In this document: in pieces, positions 15,084-22,743 of the stretch
How positions within the stretch are numbered: position 1 is the first letter of the stretch
How the letters are laid out: the number at the start of each line of letters is the position of its first letter
DNA from: a virus
Length of the DNA stretch: 29,331 nucleotides
IMG/VR virus record: IMGVR_UViG_3300042868_011525
Coordinates: 1-29,331 of that record
Strand: one strand, 5' to 3'
Made by a program: the position numbers and the translations under genes
Notes under the pieces: model-generated
Told to the model about the DNA's origin: nothing
Database searches by the model: none
The model's input: the letters and a program-made list of their open reading frames with translations, nothing else

Positions 15084-15416
15084 TCAGATTTCGTCGTTGT
15101 GTTCGATGTGGGTGGTTAGTTGGCTGGGGTCGCTGATTGGGGCGGCTGCGATTTCAATAACAACTTTTTGGCCGTATCGCCTTGTGAATGGGCGGCCTTC
15201 TTCGATTGGTGTCCATTCGATTTCAACGACTTCCCTTTCGATTCGGTTGCCGATGAATTGCCCTTCAGCGTCGTGGATTGCGATGGTGATGTCGCCGTTG
15301 AAGACTGCGGTTGCGCGGTAGTGGTATAAATCGGTGTGGCGTTTGTGCTCGTCGGCTTGGCGCATGATGTCACCGATTTTGATGGTGTCGGCGGTGGCGT
15401 TTTTGAAAGCGATCAT
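15084..15416 (-). CDS. Beta-rich protein of unknown function (island 2)
   Basis: 110 residues with mainly beta segments (YRATAVFNGDITIAIHD, then REVVEIEWTPIEEG, GQKVVIEIAAAPI) and a short N-terminal helix. Its ribosome-binding region CGAAGGGAAATCAAAATG repeats exactly that of the upstream gene, although the rest of the leader module is absent, so the translation signal was copied. Middle gene of the three-gene operon. I do not know the family. Confidence 0.7.
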   Translation of the reverse strand: MIAFKNATADTIKIGDIMRQADEHKRHTDLYHYRATAVFNGDITIAIHDAEGQFIGNRIEREVVEIEWTPIEEGRPFTRRYGQKVVIEIAAAPISDPSQLTTHIEHNDEI

Positions 15417-15443
15417 TTTGATTTCCCTTCGTTTGATCTTTCG

Positions 15444-15617
15444 TTATTCAGCGATGCAGAAAACAGTTTCGTAAACAACAACTTCGTAGAAGCCGTCGCG
15501 GTAAATGATTGTGATTGAATCGTCTTCTGGGAAGTGAGTGTTGATGAAGTTGAGTGCTGCTGCCTTGAAGCGGAAGGCCTTGATGGTGCTTTCACTTGTG
15601 ATTGCTTTGCTGGTCAT
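15444..15617 (-). CDS. Small protein of unknown function (island 2, first gene)
   Basis: Fifty-seven residues from the ATG at 15617, fixed by CGAAGGGAAATCAAA upstream; the longer frame to 15683 crosses the leader. It has an alpha-beta-beta look: SESTIKAFRFKAAALNFI helix, then DDSITIIYRDGFYEVVVYET strands and a cysteine near the end. Behind leader copy 3, it heads the operon 15617-14712. Confidence 0.7.
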   Translation of the reverse strand: MTSKAITSESTIKAFRFKAAALNFINTHFPEDDSITIIYRDGFYEVVVYETVFCIAE

Positions 15618-15722
15618 TTTGATTTCCCTTCGTTTTGCGCCTTTTTGGCGTACGTAAATCATCCCGTAGATCAAGCCCAGCATGCAACTTTTGCCGCATC
15701 TTTTTTATTACGGTTTTGTAAC
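15618..15722 (-). promoter_or_regulatory. Conserved promoter-leader module, copy 3
   Basis: Minus-strand reading: GTTAC and GTAAT half-sites (15718-15722 and 15707-15711, 11 apart), A6-GATGCGGC, -35 TTGCAT (15682-15687), an 18-base spacer with TTGATC, -10 GATGAT (15658-15663), hairpin CGCC-AAAAA-GGCG and ACGAAGGG. The half-sites lie between this promoter and the divergent plus-strand promoter at 15730. Confidence 0.75.
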
Positions 15723-15741
15723 GGTCGGCTAGACTAGAAGC
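15723..15741 (+). promoter_or_regulatory. Putative promoter giving a leaderless mRNA
   Basis: TAGACT at 15730-15735 ends six bases before the ATG at 15742, so transcription would begin at or next to the start codon. No ribosome-binding site is seen. Leaderless mRNAs with this spacing are common in Actinobacteria. The paired half-sites of leader copy 3 sit where the -35 box would be. Confidence 0.45.
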
Positions 15742-16428
15742 ATGCCCAAGAACGACGTGACCGTATACATTCCGACGTTTGTGCGCAACCGTTCTCAGTT
15801 TGGGATTGGGCAAAAAGACATTCTGGTTTCTGACATTCGCGATTTGCAGAAACGCTTGCGCGAGATCGACCCCGAACTGCGCAAGCAACTGGTGCGCGAC
15901 GCGAAAAGCGTGGGCAAGAAAGCCGACGACATTATCAAACCAGCGTTGCGAAGCATTCAGCCTTTGAGCGGCATGGTGAATCCGAACAACCAAGGCCGTA
16001 TGGCTTGGAATCGCCAGCAAGCCAAAACTGGCAAAAGCCTGCGCGCAGTTCGTCCTGATACGACGCAAGTTCAGTTTCGAACTTCAACAGGCGAAAGGGC
16101 GCGTAAGTCTGGGATTCAAACGACTAGCCTCGTTCGCGTTCGCGTTCTTGCCCCTTTGAGCGTCATCATGGACATGGCTGGTCGCGGCGGCGGCAGATAC
16201 TTCAACAAGGGTTACCAAAACTCAGGTTATACGCGACCGTTTATGCGCGACGGCAAACAGGTCAGGATGCGCCTAAACGGGCAGGGGCGCGGCATGATCA
16301 ATCAGTTGAACGCTTCAGCGTCGCGTTACGTTTGGCCTGCGATCGAATCGCGAAAGCCAATGCTTGAAGCCGAAGTTAAAAGCATCATTCAACGCTATGA
16401 AGTTATTGCTTCAAGGAGGTTCGCTTAA
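15742..16428 (+). CDS. Putative tail-region structural protein
   Basis: 228 residues, strongly basic, located between the tail chaperone and the tape measure. The N-terminal helix LVSDIRDLQKRLREIDPELRKQL and the end ASRYVWPAIESRKPMLEAEV (before a KSIIQRYE helix) recall HK97 gp10-like neck proteins, but the middle (GRMAWNRQQAKTGKS, GRGGGRYFNKGYQNSG) is not typical. Its position after the chaperone is unusual for a gp10 homologue. A structural role is likely; the exact role is not established. Confidence 0.65.
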   Translation: MPKNDVTVYIPTFVRNRSQFGIGQKDILVSDIRDLQKRLREIDPELRKQLVRDAKSVGKKADDIIKPALRSIQPLSGMVNPNNQGRMAWNRQQAKTGKSLRAVRPDTTQVQFRTSTGERARKSGIQTTSLVRVRVLAPLSVIMDMAGRGGGRYFNKGYQNSGYTRPFMRDGKQVRMRLNGQGRGMINQLNASASRYVWPAIESRKPMLEAEVKSIIQRYEVIASRRFA

Positions 16429-17747
16429 TGGCCATTATCGTTCCCGTCGCGACAAAGTTTGACGACTCAGGTTTGAAGAAAGCCAAGAAGGGCTTTGGTG
16501 GTTTTGGTAAATCGCTGAAGGGTCTTCTTGGTGGCGCGGCTATTGCGGCAGGCTTTGCTGCGATTACTGGGGCTTTGACGGACAGCGTTAAGGCTGCGGC
16601 TGCTGACGCGAAGTCGCAGAAACTTTTGGCTTTGCAGTTGAAGAACAGCACCAAAGCGACCAAGGCGCAGATTGCTGCCGTTGAAGATTACCTTGGCAAG
16701 TTATCCATGCAGGTGGGCATTCAGGACGACGAGTTAAGGCCAAGTTTTTCAAATCTTGTGCGCCAAGTTCCTAACGTCAATAAGGCTCAGAAAATGTTCA
16801 CGCTGGCTTTGGATGCTTCGGCCGCGTCTGGCAAGCCGCTGGGAACGATCGTTAATGCTTTGGGTAAGTATTACAACGGAAACAAAACTGCGCTCATTCG
16901 CTTGTTCCCTGAGTTGAAAAAGTCTTCAGACGCAATGGGTGATTTGGCGAAGTCAACTGAAGGCGCGGCTAAGGCGGCGGCTGATCCTTTTGCGCGTTTG
17001 GACGTTGCGGTTGGCGAGTTGAGCGAGCAGTTTGGTGCGAAACTTTTGCCCTACGTGATTCAGTTTGTCGATTACTTGACGGAAACCGTTGTTCCAGCCG
17101 TTTCGGATTTCTTGGAGGACGCGAGCAACCCAAACACCGACACAGGTAAAGCGTTCAAGCAAATTCAGATTGCGATTGTAGGCGAAGACGGAAAAAGCGG
17201 AGTTTACGGTGGCCTTCTTGCTATCGGTGACGCGTTTGCTACCTTCTTTTCTACTTTCTCAAGCAACGGGAATGCTCTTGACGGCATTGTGAAAGGCTTT
17301 GAACTTCTTTCTCTTAACATGGAGTCGGTCGCTTACTATCTTGCGAGCGTTATCGAAAGTCCTATTACTGGGTTCGCGGATCGAATTCAAAAAGGTTTAG
17401 AGTTTCAGCAAAGAGGCTTGGCAATCCTAAACCGCGAGTCGCTTTTTGGAAACGCTTATGACAATGTTGCGCCGAATCAGACAGGCACTTCGATTCGTGG
17501 CATTGAAAACTTTGCTAACGGCGGTGTGGTTATGCCGCGCGCTGGCGGAACGATTGCGCGCATTGGTGAAGCAGGTCAGCCTGAAGCGGTCATTCCTTTG
17601 GATCGGTGGAAGGCGATGGCTGGAGGCGGCAAGAGCGGCAGCACTTACAACATCACGATCGTTGGCGGCGGCGCAAATCTTGGGCAAACCGTTGTTGACG
17701 CAATCAAAGGCTACGAACGAACCAACGGTTCTGGCTGGAGGTCTTAA
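16428..17747 (+). CDS. Tail tape measure protein (short)
   Basis: 439 residues. Basic start (KKAKKGFGGFGKSLKG), then a hydrophobic AAIAAGFAAITGAL stretch at 35-50, long helices, and a C-terminal NGGVVMPRAGGTIARIGEAG with PEAVIPL, which is the usual end of tape measure proteins. At roughly 1.5 angstrom per residue it predicts a tail of only about 60-70 nm, short for a siphovirus. AAGGAGG lies before the ATG, and the ATG overlaps the upstream stop by one base. Confidence 0.88.
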   Translation: MAIIVPVATKFDDSGLKKAKKGFGGFGKSLKGLLGGAAIAAGFAAITGALTDSVKAAAADAKSQKLLALQLKNSTKATKAQIAAVEDYLGKLSMQVGIQDDELRPSFSNLVRQVPNVNKAQKMFTLALDASAASGKPLGTIVNALGKYYNGNKTALIRLFPELKKSSDAMGDLAKSTEGAAKAAADPFARLDVAVGELSEQFGAKLLPYVIQFVDYLTETVVPAVSDFLEDASNPNTDTGKAFKQIQIAIVGEDGKSGVYGGLLAIGDAFATFFSTFSSNGNALDGIVKGFELLSLNMESVAYYLASVIESPITGFADRIQKGLEFQQRGLAILNRESLFGNAYDNVAPNQTGTSIRGIENFANGGVVMPRAGGTIARIGEAGQPEAVIPLDRWKAMAGGGKSGSTYNITIVGGGANLGQTVVDAIKGYERTNGSGWRS

Positions 17748-20146
17748 TGTCTGTGCCTGTAACCAAGGTTGAGTTTGGTTTTACGCAATCGGGCGGTGCT
17801 TACGTTTATAACGACGTGACTGCTTACGTTCGTTCGGTCGAAACAAATCGCGGCCGCGCAAACAACTTTGATGTTTTTGACGCTGGTTCTGCGAGTATCG
17901 TTTTGGATAATCGGGGTCGCGAGTTTGACCCAACATATTTAACGCCTGTAACGAATCGCACCAATCTTGTAAAAAATCCGATTCCTTCAACTTCGGCTGC
18001 GGTTTCGCCGCAGGAATCGTGGTCGGTTATTAACAGAGGAACGGGCGGTGCTGGAACTACCACGCTAACCGCTGACGGGGCTTTGGATACGGTTACCACC
18101 GCTGCTTCAAGCATTGGCTATTCGTTCGGCGTGACAGGATCAAGCACCGCTGCGCGTATCCCTGTGACTGCTGGCCAAACTTACGCTTGCTCTTTTTACG
18201 CAACTTCAAGCGTTAGCGACCGCCGCCGCATGGGCGCAACTTTTTACGATTCTGGCGGCTCAAGCCTTGGCGAATTTACAGGCAACACCACCGCTTTTGA
18301 AGCAGGGATTGAAGCGCGAGTTACTGGAACTTTTACTGCTCCTGCTGGCGCGGTTTCCATGCGTATTTATGGTGGGCAAGTTACGGGTTCGGTCATCCGC
18401 CCTTTGGGTTCAACAATGTATTGGCGGCACGCGCTAGTTGAGCAAACCTCAACGGTTGGCGATTACTTTGACGGATCAGACGCAGACACCGCGAACGTTA
18501 CAAATTCTTGGTCGGGGACAGCGCAAGCGTCTTCAAGCCTGCAAGCAATCATTCCCAGCCTTTTCGGTGCTGAAGTAAAACCGCAAGCGGCGGTTCGAAT
18601 CACTAGCGGCAACGTGGTCATTTTTAGCGGCTGGGTAGATTCTTTCACTTTTGATTATCAGGTGGCCGCTGACGCAACAGTAACTTTTAACTGCCTTGAC
18701 GGAATCGCCCGTTTGTCGGTTGCGGAACTGAACGCGCACACGCCAGCCGCTGAAAAAACCGACGTGCGTATTGGCAACGTTTTGAGCCGTTCAGAAGTTG
18801 CTTGGTCAGCGACCGCGCGAGACCTTGACGCTGGCGTGATCACAGTTGGAACAACTCCTGTGGATCAGGGAACTTCGGCTTGGCAATATTTGTCGCAAGT
18901 TGCTGATTCGGAAGGCGGCGCGATCTTTATTGAACGCGGCGGCGACGTTGCTTTCAAATCTCAGCGCGAACCAATCAGCGACCTGACCGTTTATACGTAC
19001 CGTTACAACCGCTGCGTTATGCCTTCTTTTGAGAATGCAACGACAACGGTTGGCAGCGCAACTTGGCTTATAGGCGGCCGCACTTCAACTTACGCGAAGT
19101 TCCGAACCTATTCAGCGACTGAAGCAACTTTTACTGATCCTTCTGATTCAACTGGCGGCAGCATTACGGGTCACCGTTTCTATGATTCGACAAGCGGCCG
19201 CTGGGCGCAGAACGAAACTTACACCGTTTCCATTTGGGTTTACCAATCAGACATTAACGCTTCGAACGTTTACCTTTTTGCTGGCTCTGGCATTTTGGGT
19301 ATCGACGGAGATATGCAGGATGTCGTTGGAACTTCTGCTTCGCTTCGTGCTCCTGACGGCTGGGTTCAGTTGAGCGTTTCAATTACTCCTTCGCGCGCAA
19401 ATAAACCGTTGGCCATTTGGACGGCACGCGATTCGGGAACTCTTTATGCTGACGCGCTCCTGATCGAACCGTCGATTTACTTGGGGGAATATTTCGATGG
19501 AACAACGAAGCCTTCAAACACTTCAACGGTTACCTATTTCTCGTCTTGGACTGGCACAACCGATTTGTCGACTTCAACGCTTGAGATACAAACCGAATAT
19601 TCTGGCGAAGTTCCTTTTGCGATTTATTTTGATGATGCAGGGACGAACATTCCGTTTACGGGCGTTCAGTTAGAGTACGGGGCTGAATTCAATTACAACC
19701 GTATTGTGGTGGAGAACACCGCTGGAACGGTTACTGCGGTTGACGCAGCGGCTGGAACTGCTTATGGCGTGCGCACTTTTACGCAATCGAACAATCTTTC
19801 GAACACGCTGGCCGACGGAACAGCGGTTGCAAATTATCTTTTGGATTCTTACCGCGACCCTGACTACCATTTCCAATCGCTAACGACGGAACTGGCTGGG
19901 CTTTCGGCGGCTGATCAGGTTCAAGTTTTATCGACTGACATTTGGGATGCGGCTGACATCACTTATACGCCGTCGGCGGTTGGCAGCGCGTTGCACAGCA
20001 TTGAGCGCGTTGTTGGCGTTGGCCATTCGATAACTCCAGACCGCCATTTGGTTACTTTTCAGTTGTCTTCTTTTGGCTCGCGCTTTGTTTTGGATTCAAC
20101 AACAATGGGCGTTCTTGATCTGAGCCGCCTTGGTTCGCCGTCGTAG
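17747..20146 (+). CDS. Tail hub/minor tail protein with two carbohydrate-binding-like insertions
   Basis: 799 residues. The framework (1-70, 266-418, 613-799) looks like a tail hub: FDAGSASIVLDNRGREFDP, FSGWVDSF, TVTFNCLDGIARLS, and a C-terminal HSIERVVGVGHSITPD. Two beta-sandwich blocks are inserted, 71-265 and about 420-612. Each begins with a conserved R-x-N/C-x-V-x-N/P segment, has ADALLIEP or RHALVEQ-type ends, and finishes with YFDG followed by a WSGT/WTGT. This is the pattern of CBM-type jelly-roll domains on actinophage tails that are thought to bind cell-surface glycans. Coupled by TAATG to the tape measure. Confidence 0.8.
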   Translation: MSVPVTKVEFGFTQSGGAYVYNDVTAYVRSVETNRGRANNFDVFDAGSASIVLDNRGREFDPTYLTPVTNRTNLVKNPIPSTSAAVSPQESWSVINRGTGGAGTTTLTADGALDTVTTAASSIGYSFGVTGSSTAARIPVTAGQTYACSFYATSSVSDRRRMGATFYDSGGSSLGEFTGNTTAFEAGIEARVTGTFTAPAGAVSMRIYGGQVTGSVIRPLGSTMYWRHALVEQTSTVGDYFDGSDADTANVTNSWSGTAQASSSLQAIIPSLFGAEVKPQAAVRITSGNVVIFSGWVDSFTFDYQVAADATVTFNCLDGIARLSVAELNAHTPAAEKTDVRIGNVLSRSEVAWSATARDLDAGVITVGTTPVDQGTSAWQYLSQVADSEGGAIFIERGGDVAFKSQREPISDLTVYTYRYNRCVMPSFENATTTVGSATWLIGGRTSTYAKFRTYSATEATFTDPSDSTGGSITGHRFYDSTSGRWAQNETYTVSIWVYQSDINASNVYLFAGSGILGIDGDMQDVVGTSASLRAPDGWVQLSVSITPSRANKPLAIWTARDSGTLYADALLIEPSIYLGEYFDGTTKPSNTSTVTYFSSWTGTTDLSTSTLEIQTEYSGEVPFAIYFDDAGTNIPFTGVQLEYGAEFNYNRIVVENTAGTVTAVDAAAGTAYGVRTFTQSNNLSNTLADGTAVANYLLDSYRDPDYHFQSLTTELAGLSAADQVQVLSTDIWDAADITYTPSAVGSALHSIERVVGVGHSITPDRHLVTFQLSSFGSRFVLDSTTMGVLDLSRLGSPS

Positions 20147-20168
20147 AATTGATTAGAAAGAGAGAACG

Positions 20169-20780
20169 ATGAGTTACAAGACATGGGTTTCGGGTGAGGT
20201 TCTCACCGCGAGCGATTTGAACACGTATTTGATGCAGCAAAGCGTGCCGAACTTCGCAAGCATCGCTGAACGAGACGCTGCTATAACTTCGCCAGCCGAA
20301 GGACAATTCTGTTATGTTGCCGACCAAGACTCGTTCTTCGTTTATAACGGTTCATGGATCGGCTACGACAACGCTTGGAAATCTTGGACACCAACTTGGG
20401 CAAACGTAACCAAGGGAACGGGCGCGACGGAAACTTACGCCTATATGCGTTTAGGTAAGTTAGTGATTGCGCATGGCTCTTTGACTTTGGGAACAAGCGG
20501 CGCGGTGAGCGGCTCTGTTACGGTAACCATGCCAATCGCAACTTCGACTTCTTCGATTTCGACGACTGCTGGCGCGGCGTTCTTCTTTGATACTTCAGCG
20601 AGCGCAACGTTCCAAGGAACGGTTGACATCGCAGCCAATTCAACGACGGCCACGATTCGCGCGTCGGATTCTTCAACTACTTATCTTTCGCGAACCAACC
20701 TTTCCAGCACCATCCCTTTCGGTGCTGCGTTTGCTGTTGGTGACCGAATCGGTTTCAACGTTGCTTATCAGGTGGCCTAA
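20169..20780 (+). CDS. Tail fibre / receptor-binding-like minor tail protein
   Basis: 203 residues. The N-terminus MSYKTWVSGEVLTASDLN and then SIAERDAAITSPAEGQFCYV is the standard attachment segment of actinophage minor tail proteins. A linker with WTPTWANVTKG leads to a Ser/Thr/Ala-rich C-terminal beta domain (90-203), likely the receptor-binding head. AAAGAGAG stands before the ATG. As the last structural gene before lysis it is a good host-range candidate. Confidence 0.82.
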   Translation: MSYKTWVSGEVLTASDLNTYLMQQSVPNFASIAERDAAITSPAEGQFCYVADQDSFFVYNGSWIGYDNAWKSWTPTWANVTKGTGATETYAYMRLGKLVIAHGSLTLGTSGAVSGSVTVTMPIATSTSSISTTAGAAFFFDTSASATFQGTVDIAANSTTATIRASDSSTTYLSRTNLSSTIPFGAAFAVGDRIGFNVAYQVA

Positions 20781-20914
20781 TGAACAAGTTATTTATCTGC
20801 CAAAACTCTGAATGCTCACAGGCTGAAGTTGAGTTTGTTTTAACTGATCCGCAGCGACTAACCACTTGCGGTGGTTGCGGCCTGATTTTGGAAGGCTCAG
20901 CCGTCGATGAGTGA
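20780..20914 (+). CDS. Small zinc ribbon protein
   Basis: Forty-four residues, ATG overlapping the fibre stop (TAATG) and the next ATG overlapping its own end by eight bases. C7-x4-C12 and CGGC (C30-x2-C33) give a four-cysteine zinc site around a beta hairpin (EVEFVLTDPQRL). Function unknown. The tight overlaps on both sides make it a convincing gene. Confidence 0.75.
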   Translation: MNKLFICQNSECSQAEVEFVLTDPQRLTTCGGCGLILEGSAVDE

Positions 20915-21125
20915 TGACCGCCCAACAACCAACCAAGCGTTGCTTATCCGTTTAGAATCGCGTCTTGCTGTTATCGAATCAAAGATTGATTCCATTGCCG
21001 ACATTGAAGACCGCCTGCGTGAACTAGAAAAGGCGCGGTATCAATCGGCGTGGATAATCTCCATTTTGTCTTCCGCGCTCACCGCTGGTGTCGTGGCTAT
21101 GATCCTGCGCATTTTTACTAGTTGA
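20907..21125 (+). CDS. XhlA-like holin or lysis-associated membrane protein
   Basis: Seventy-two residues: charged coiled coil (11-43, LIRLESRLAVIESKIDSIAD and so on) followed by one membrane helix (47-70). This is the build of the haemolysin XhlA family, which works with holin and endolysin. It directly precedes the M23 peptidase, which supports a lysis role. Confidence 0.75.
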   Translation: MSDDRPTTNQALLIRLESRLAVIESKIDSIADIEDRLRELEKARYQSAWIISILSSALTAGVVAMILRIFTS

Positions 21126-21136
21126 TTGGAAAACCC

Positions 21137-21565
21137 ATGCCGAAATATGTTGAACCGTTCCCAGCCGCCACGCGCAACGATGTCTTTGGTGACTTGTCGC
21201 CTTATCGCGAAGGCAGGCCGCACAGAGGTCAGGACTGGTCTGTTCCTGAAGGCTCGCTGATCAAGGCGATGGGTTCGGGCGCGATCAAAGTTAACGAGTG
21301 GAGCGACGGGCTTGGCTGGTTTGTTATCCAATCGACCGACGCAGGTAAAAAGTTCATCCTTTACGCGCACCTGAAAGAAAAGCCAAACCTTTCAATCGGC
21401 AAGTTTGTGACCGCTGGCAAAACTGCGATTGGGCGAGTTGGGTCGACTGGCCGTTTCTCTACTGGCGCGCATTTACATTTATCGGTTGGAACGAAGCAGA
21501 ACGTTCACACGTGCGCTTACGATGACCTGATTGATCCGCTAGAACTTTTGAAGGAGTCAAAGTGA
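21137..21565 (+). CDS. M23 (LytM-type) peptidoglycan endopeptidase, endolysin
   Basis: 142 residues from the ATG; the frame is open to a TTG at 21122 without a ribosome-binding site. The zinc ligands are visible: H29-x3-D33 in HRGQD, and H112-x-H114 in GAHLHLS, the HxH signature of M23 peptidases. It should cut peptide cross-bridges of the cell wall. There is no cell-wall binding domain, and no signal peptide, so release depends on the neighbouring holin-type proteins. It could be a virion-associated enzyme instead, but the position between two membrane proteins favours lysis. Confidence 0.88.
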   Translation: MPKYVEPFPAATRNDVFGDLSPYREGRPHRGQDWSVPEGSLIKAMGSGAIKVNEWSDGLGWFVIQSTDAGKKFILYAHLKEKPNLSIGKFVTAGKTAIGRVGSTGRFSTGAHLHLSVGTKQNVHTCAYDDLIDPLELLKESK

Positions 21566-21843
21566 AAGATTGGTTGAAGCACGTCGCTGGCGTGGTTGTT
21601 GAGTTGGCTTGGCGCGGCTTTGGCGTGCTCTTGTTTATTGTTGGCACGTCGGCTGGTGTTGGCGCGATGGCGACGGGCGATCCTTTCATGGGTGTCCTGA
21701 TTGCTTGGTGGACGATCATGCTGGGCATTGTTGGCGCGATTGGTTATGCGATTGCAACGACTGGGCAGGCGAGCAAAGAAACGGTTGCTGGGGCTTCGCG
21801 TGACGCTGTTGAAAAAGCGAAGGCTGAGAGCGACAAGAAGTAG
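21562..21843 (+). CDS. Holin-like two-helix membrane protein
   Basis: Ninety-three residues from a GTG that overlaps the endolysin stop (GTGA) with GAAGGAG upstream. Two membrane helices (about 18-37 and 43-66) and a charged C-terminal tail rich in Lys, Glu and Ala. This is the normal build of small holins. It ends the late plus-strand transcript; a strong terminator follows immediately. Confidence 0.75.
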   Translation: MKDWLKHVAGVVVELAWRGFGVLLFIVGTSAGVGAMATGDPFMGVLIAWWTIMLGIVGAIGYAIATTGQASKETVAGASRDAVEKAKAESDKK

Positions 21844-21846
21844 CAG

Positions 21847-21877
21847 AAAACCCCCAACCGAATGGCTGGGGGTTTTT
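21847..21877 (+). terminator. Bidirectional terminator after the lysis genes
   Basis: AAAACCCCCA (21847-21856) pairs with TGGGGGTTTT (21867-21876), ten perfect pairs with additional CC/GG pairing inside the loop, and a T-run follows. The A4 on the left gives a T-run for the converging minus-strand gene. The core closely resembles the terminator at 14301. Confidence 0.88.
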
Positions 21878-21907
21878 GCCTTCCCCAAGAAGGGGAAAGG
21901 GGAAGTT

Positions 21908-22195
21908 CTACTTGCAGCAATCCTTTGGGCATTCGCCTTCGCGAATCCATTCAGGCTTTGCTTTTAGCATTTGCTTGATGTCTTCAAGGATAAACTTCCA
22001 AGCGAAGTGCGTGGTGTGGTCAACCATTCCGCTTAGGCCTGTTAGTCCTTCGTGCTGGTCGATGTGAACGAAGCCTTTGGGCAGGCCGATCGAATAGTCG
22101 CCCCAAGTCATTCCGTCGCGAGTGGTTAGAAAAGCGTCGAAATCAAAACCGTTTTCTTCAATCGCTGCTTCGACTTGCTTCTTCATTGTTGCCAT
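21908..22195 (-). CDS. Small protein of unknown function (island 3)
   Basis: Ninety-five residues behind leader copy 4, with ACGAAGGG before the ATG. It begins with a helix (MKKQVEAAIEENGFDFDAFL), continues with WGDYSIGLPKGFVHIDQHEG and a HTTHFAWKFILEDIKQML helix, and finishes in a short cysteine cluster (CPKDCC). The tail could bind a metal. No family recognised. It follows whiB on the same strand but has its own promoter. Confidence 0.72.
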   Translation of the reverse strand: MATMKKQVEAAIEENGFDFDAFLTTRDGMTWGDYSIGLPKGFVHIDQHEGLTGLSGMVDHTTHFAWKFILEDIKQMLKAKPEWIREGECPKDCCK

Positions 22196-22304
22196 TTTTT
22201 TCCCTTCGTTTTTAATGCGCGCCTCTTTGGCGTAGGTCTAGTATCTCGTAGGTCGGATCATGAATGCAACTTCTGTGGCAACTTTTATGTAACGATTTGG
22301 TTAC
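22196..22304 (-). promoter_or_regulatory. Conserved promoter-leader module, copy 4
   Basis: Minus-strand reading: half-sites GTAAC (22300-22304) and GTTAC (22289-22293), 11 apart, then ATAAAAG, -35 TTGCAT (22264-22269), an 18-base spacer with ATGATCC, -10 GATACT (22240-22245), then AGACCTACGCC, a hairpin CGCC-AAAGA-GGCG and ACGAAGGG. The half-sites overlap the last codons of whiB. Confidence 0.75.
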
Positions 22305-22576
22305 GCTTTTCGCATCAGTTCTTCGCGTTCCGAAGGAGTCAAGCCGCCCCAAATGTTGCTAACCTCGCCAGCAGCCAGAGCATAGGCTGCGCATGCTCGC
22401 TGAGCAGGGCAACGATTGCAGACAGCCTTGGCCGCAAGTTCTGTGAAACGGCGCGTTCCATAATCTGGGTAAAGTTCAGGGTCAAACATGTCAGGGTTTT
22501 GACGGCATTCGGGCGATCCAATTTCGTCGATTGCCTCGTTGAGTTCTTTCCAAAGTTTTATGCGCAACTGGGACAT
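22301..22576 (-). CDS. WhiB-family (Wbl) iron-sulfur transcription regulator
   Basis: Ninety-one residues with the four Wbl cysteines C24, C53, C56 and C62 (C-x28-C-x2-C-x5-C) that hold a 4Fe-4S cluster, followed by SNIWGGLT, the family's glycine turn, and a basic end. Host Wbl proteins bind the major sigma factor and alter promoter choice; phage WhiB proteins (for example TM4 WhiB) can block host Wbl action and superinfection. AAAGGAG lies before the ATG. It overlaps by 19 bases the end of the zinc-ribbon gene upstream, so the two form an operon. Confidence 0.93.
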   Translation of the reverse strand: MSQLRIKLWKELNEAIDEIGSPECRQNPDMFDPELYPDYGTRRFTELAAKAVCNRCPAQRACAAYALAAGEVSNIWGGLTPSEREELMRKA

Positions 22577-22737
22577 TTGGCTGCCGCTCCTTTGATGATC
22601 CAGCCGAAGATTCTGGCCATTCGGTTTGCTTCATAAAAAGTGATTGGTTGGTGCTCTTGGCGATCAATGAAGTCGCTCAGTTTGCTGGTGCAATAATCAC
22701 AGCGCAGGTCAACCTGCTTTTTATATTCGATTAACAA
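22558..22737 (-). CDS. Small zinc ribbon protein with TTG start, first gene of the whiB operon
   Basis: Fifty-nine residues starting at TTG with AAGGAG six bases before it. C13-x2-C16 in RCDYC and C55-x2-C58 in CPSC form a zinc site around a middle ARIFGWIIKG, a layout known from small actinobacterial zinc ribbons. It overlaps whiB by 19 bases. A good candidate promoter lies upstream. The function is unknown, but co-expression with WhiB suggests a regulatory partner. Confidence 0.72.
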   Translation of the reverse strand: MLIEYKKQVDLRCDYCTSKLSDFIDRQEHQPITFYEANRMARIFGWIIKGAAAKCPSCA

Positions 22738-22743
22738 TGTCCG

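Noticed and set aside
20526-20537. GTTACGGTAAC palindrome as another operator
   Set aside because: It is inside the tail fibre coding sequence, has no 11-base direct spacing and no promoter next to it.
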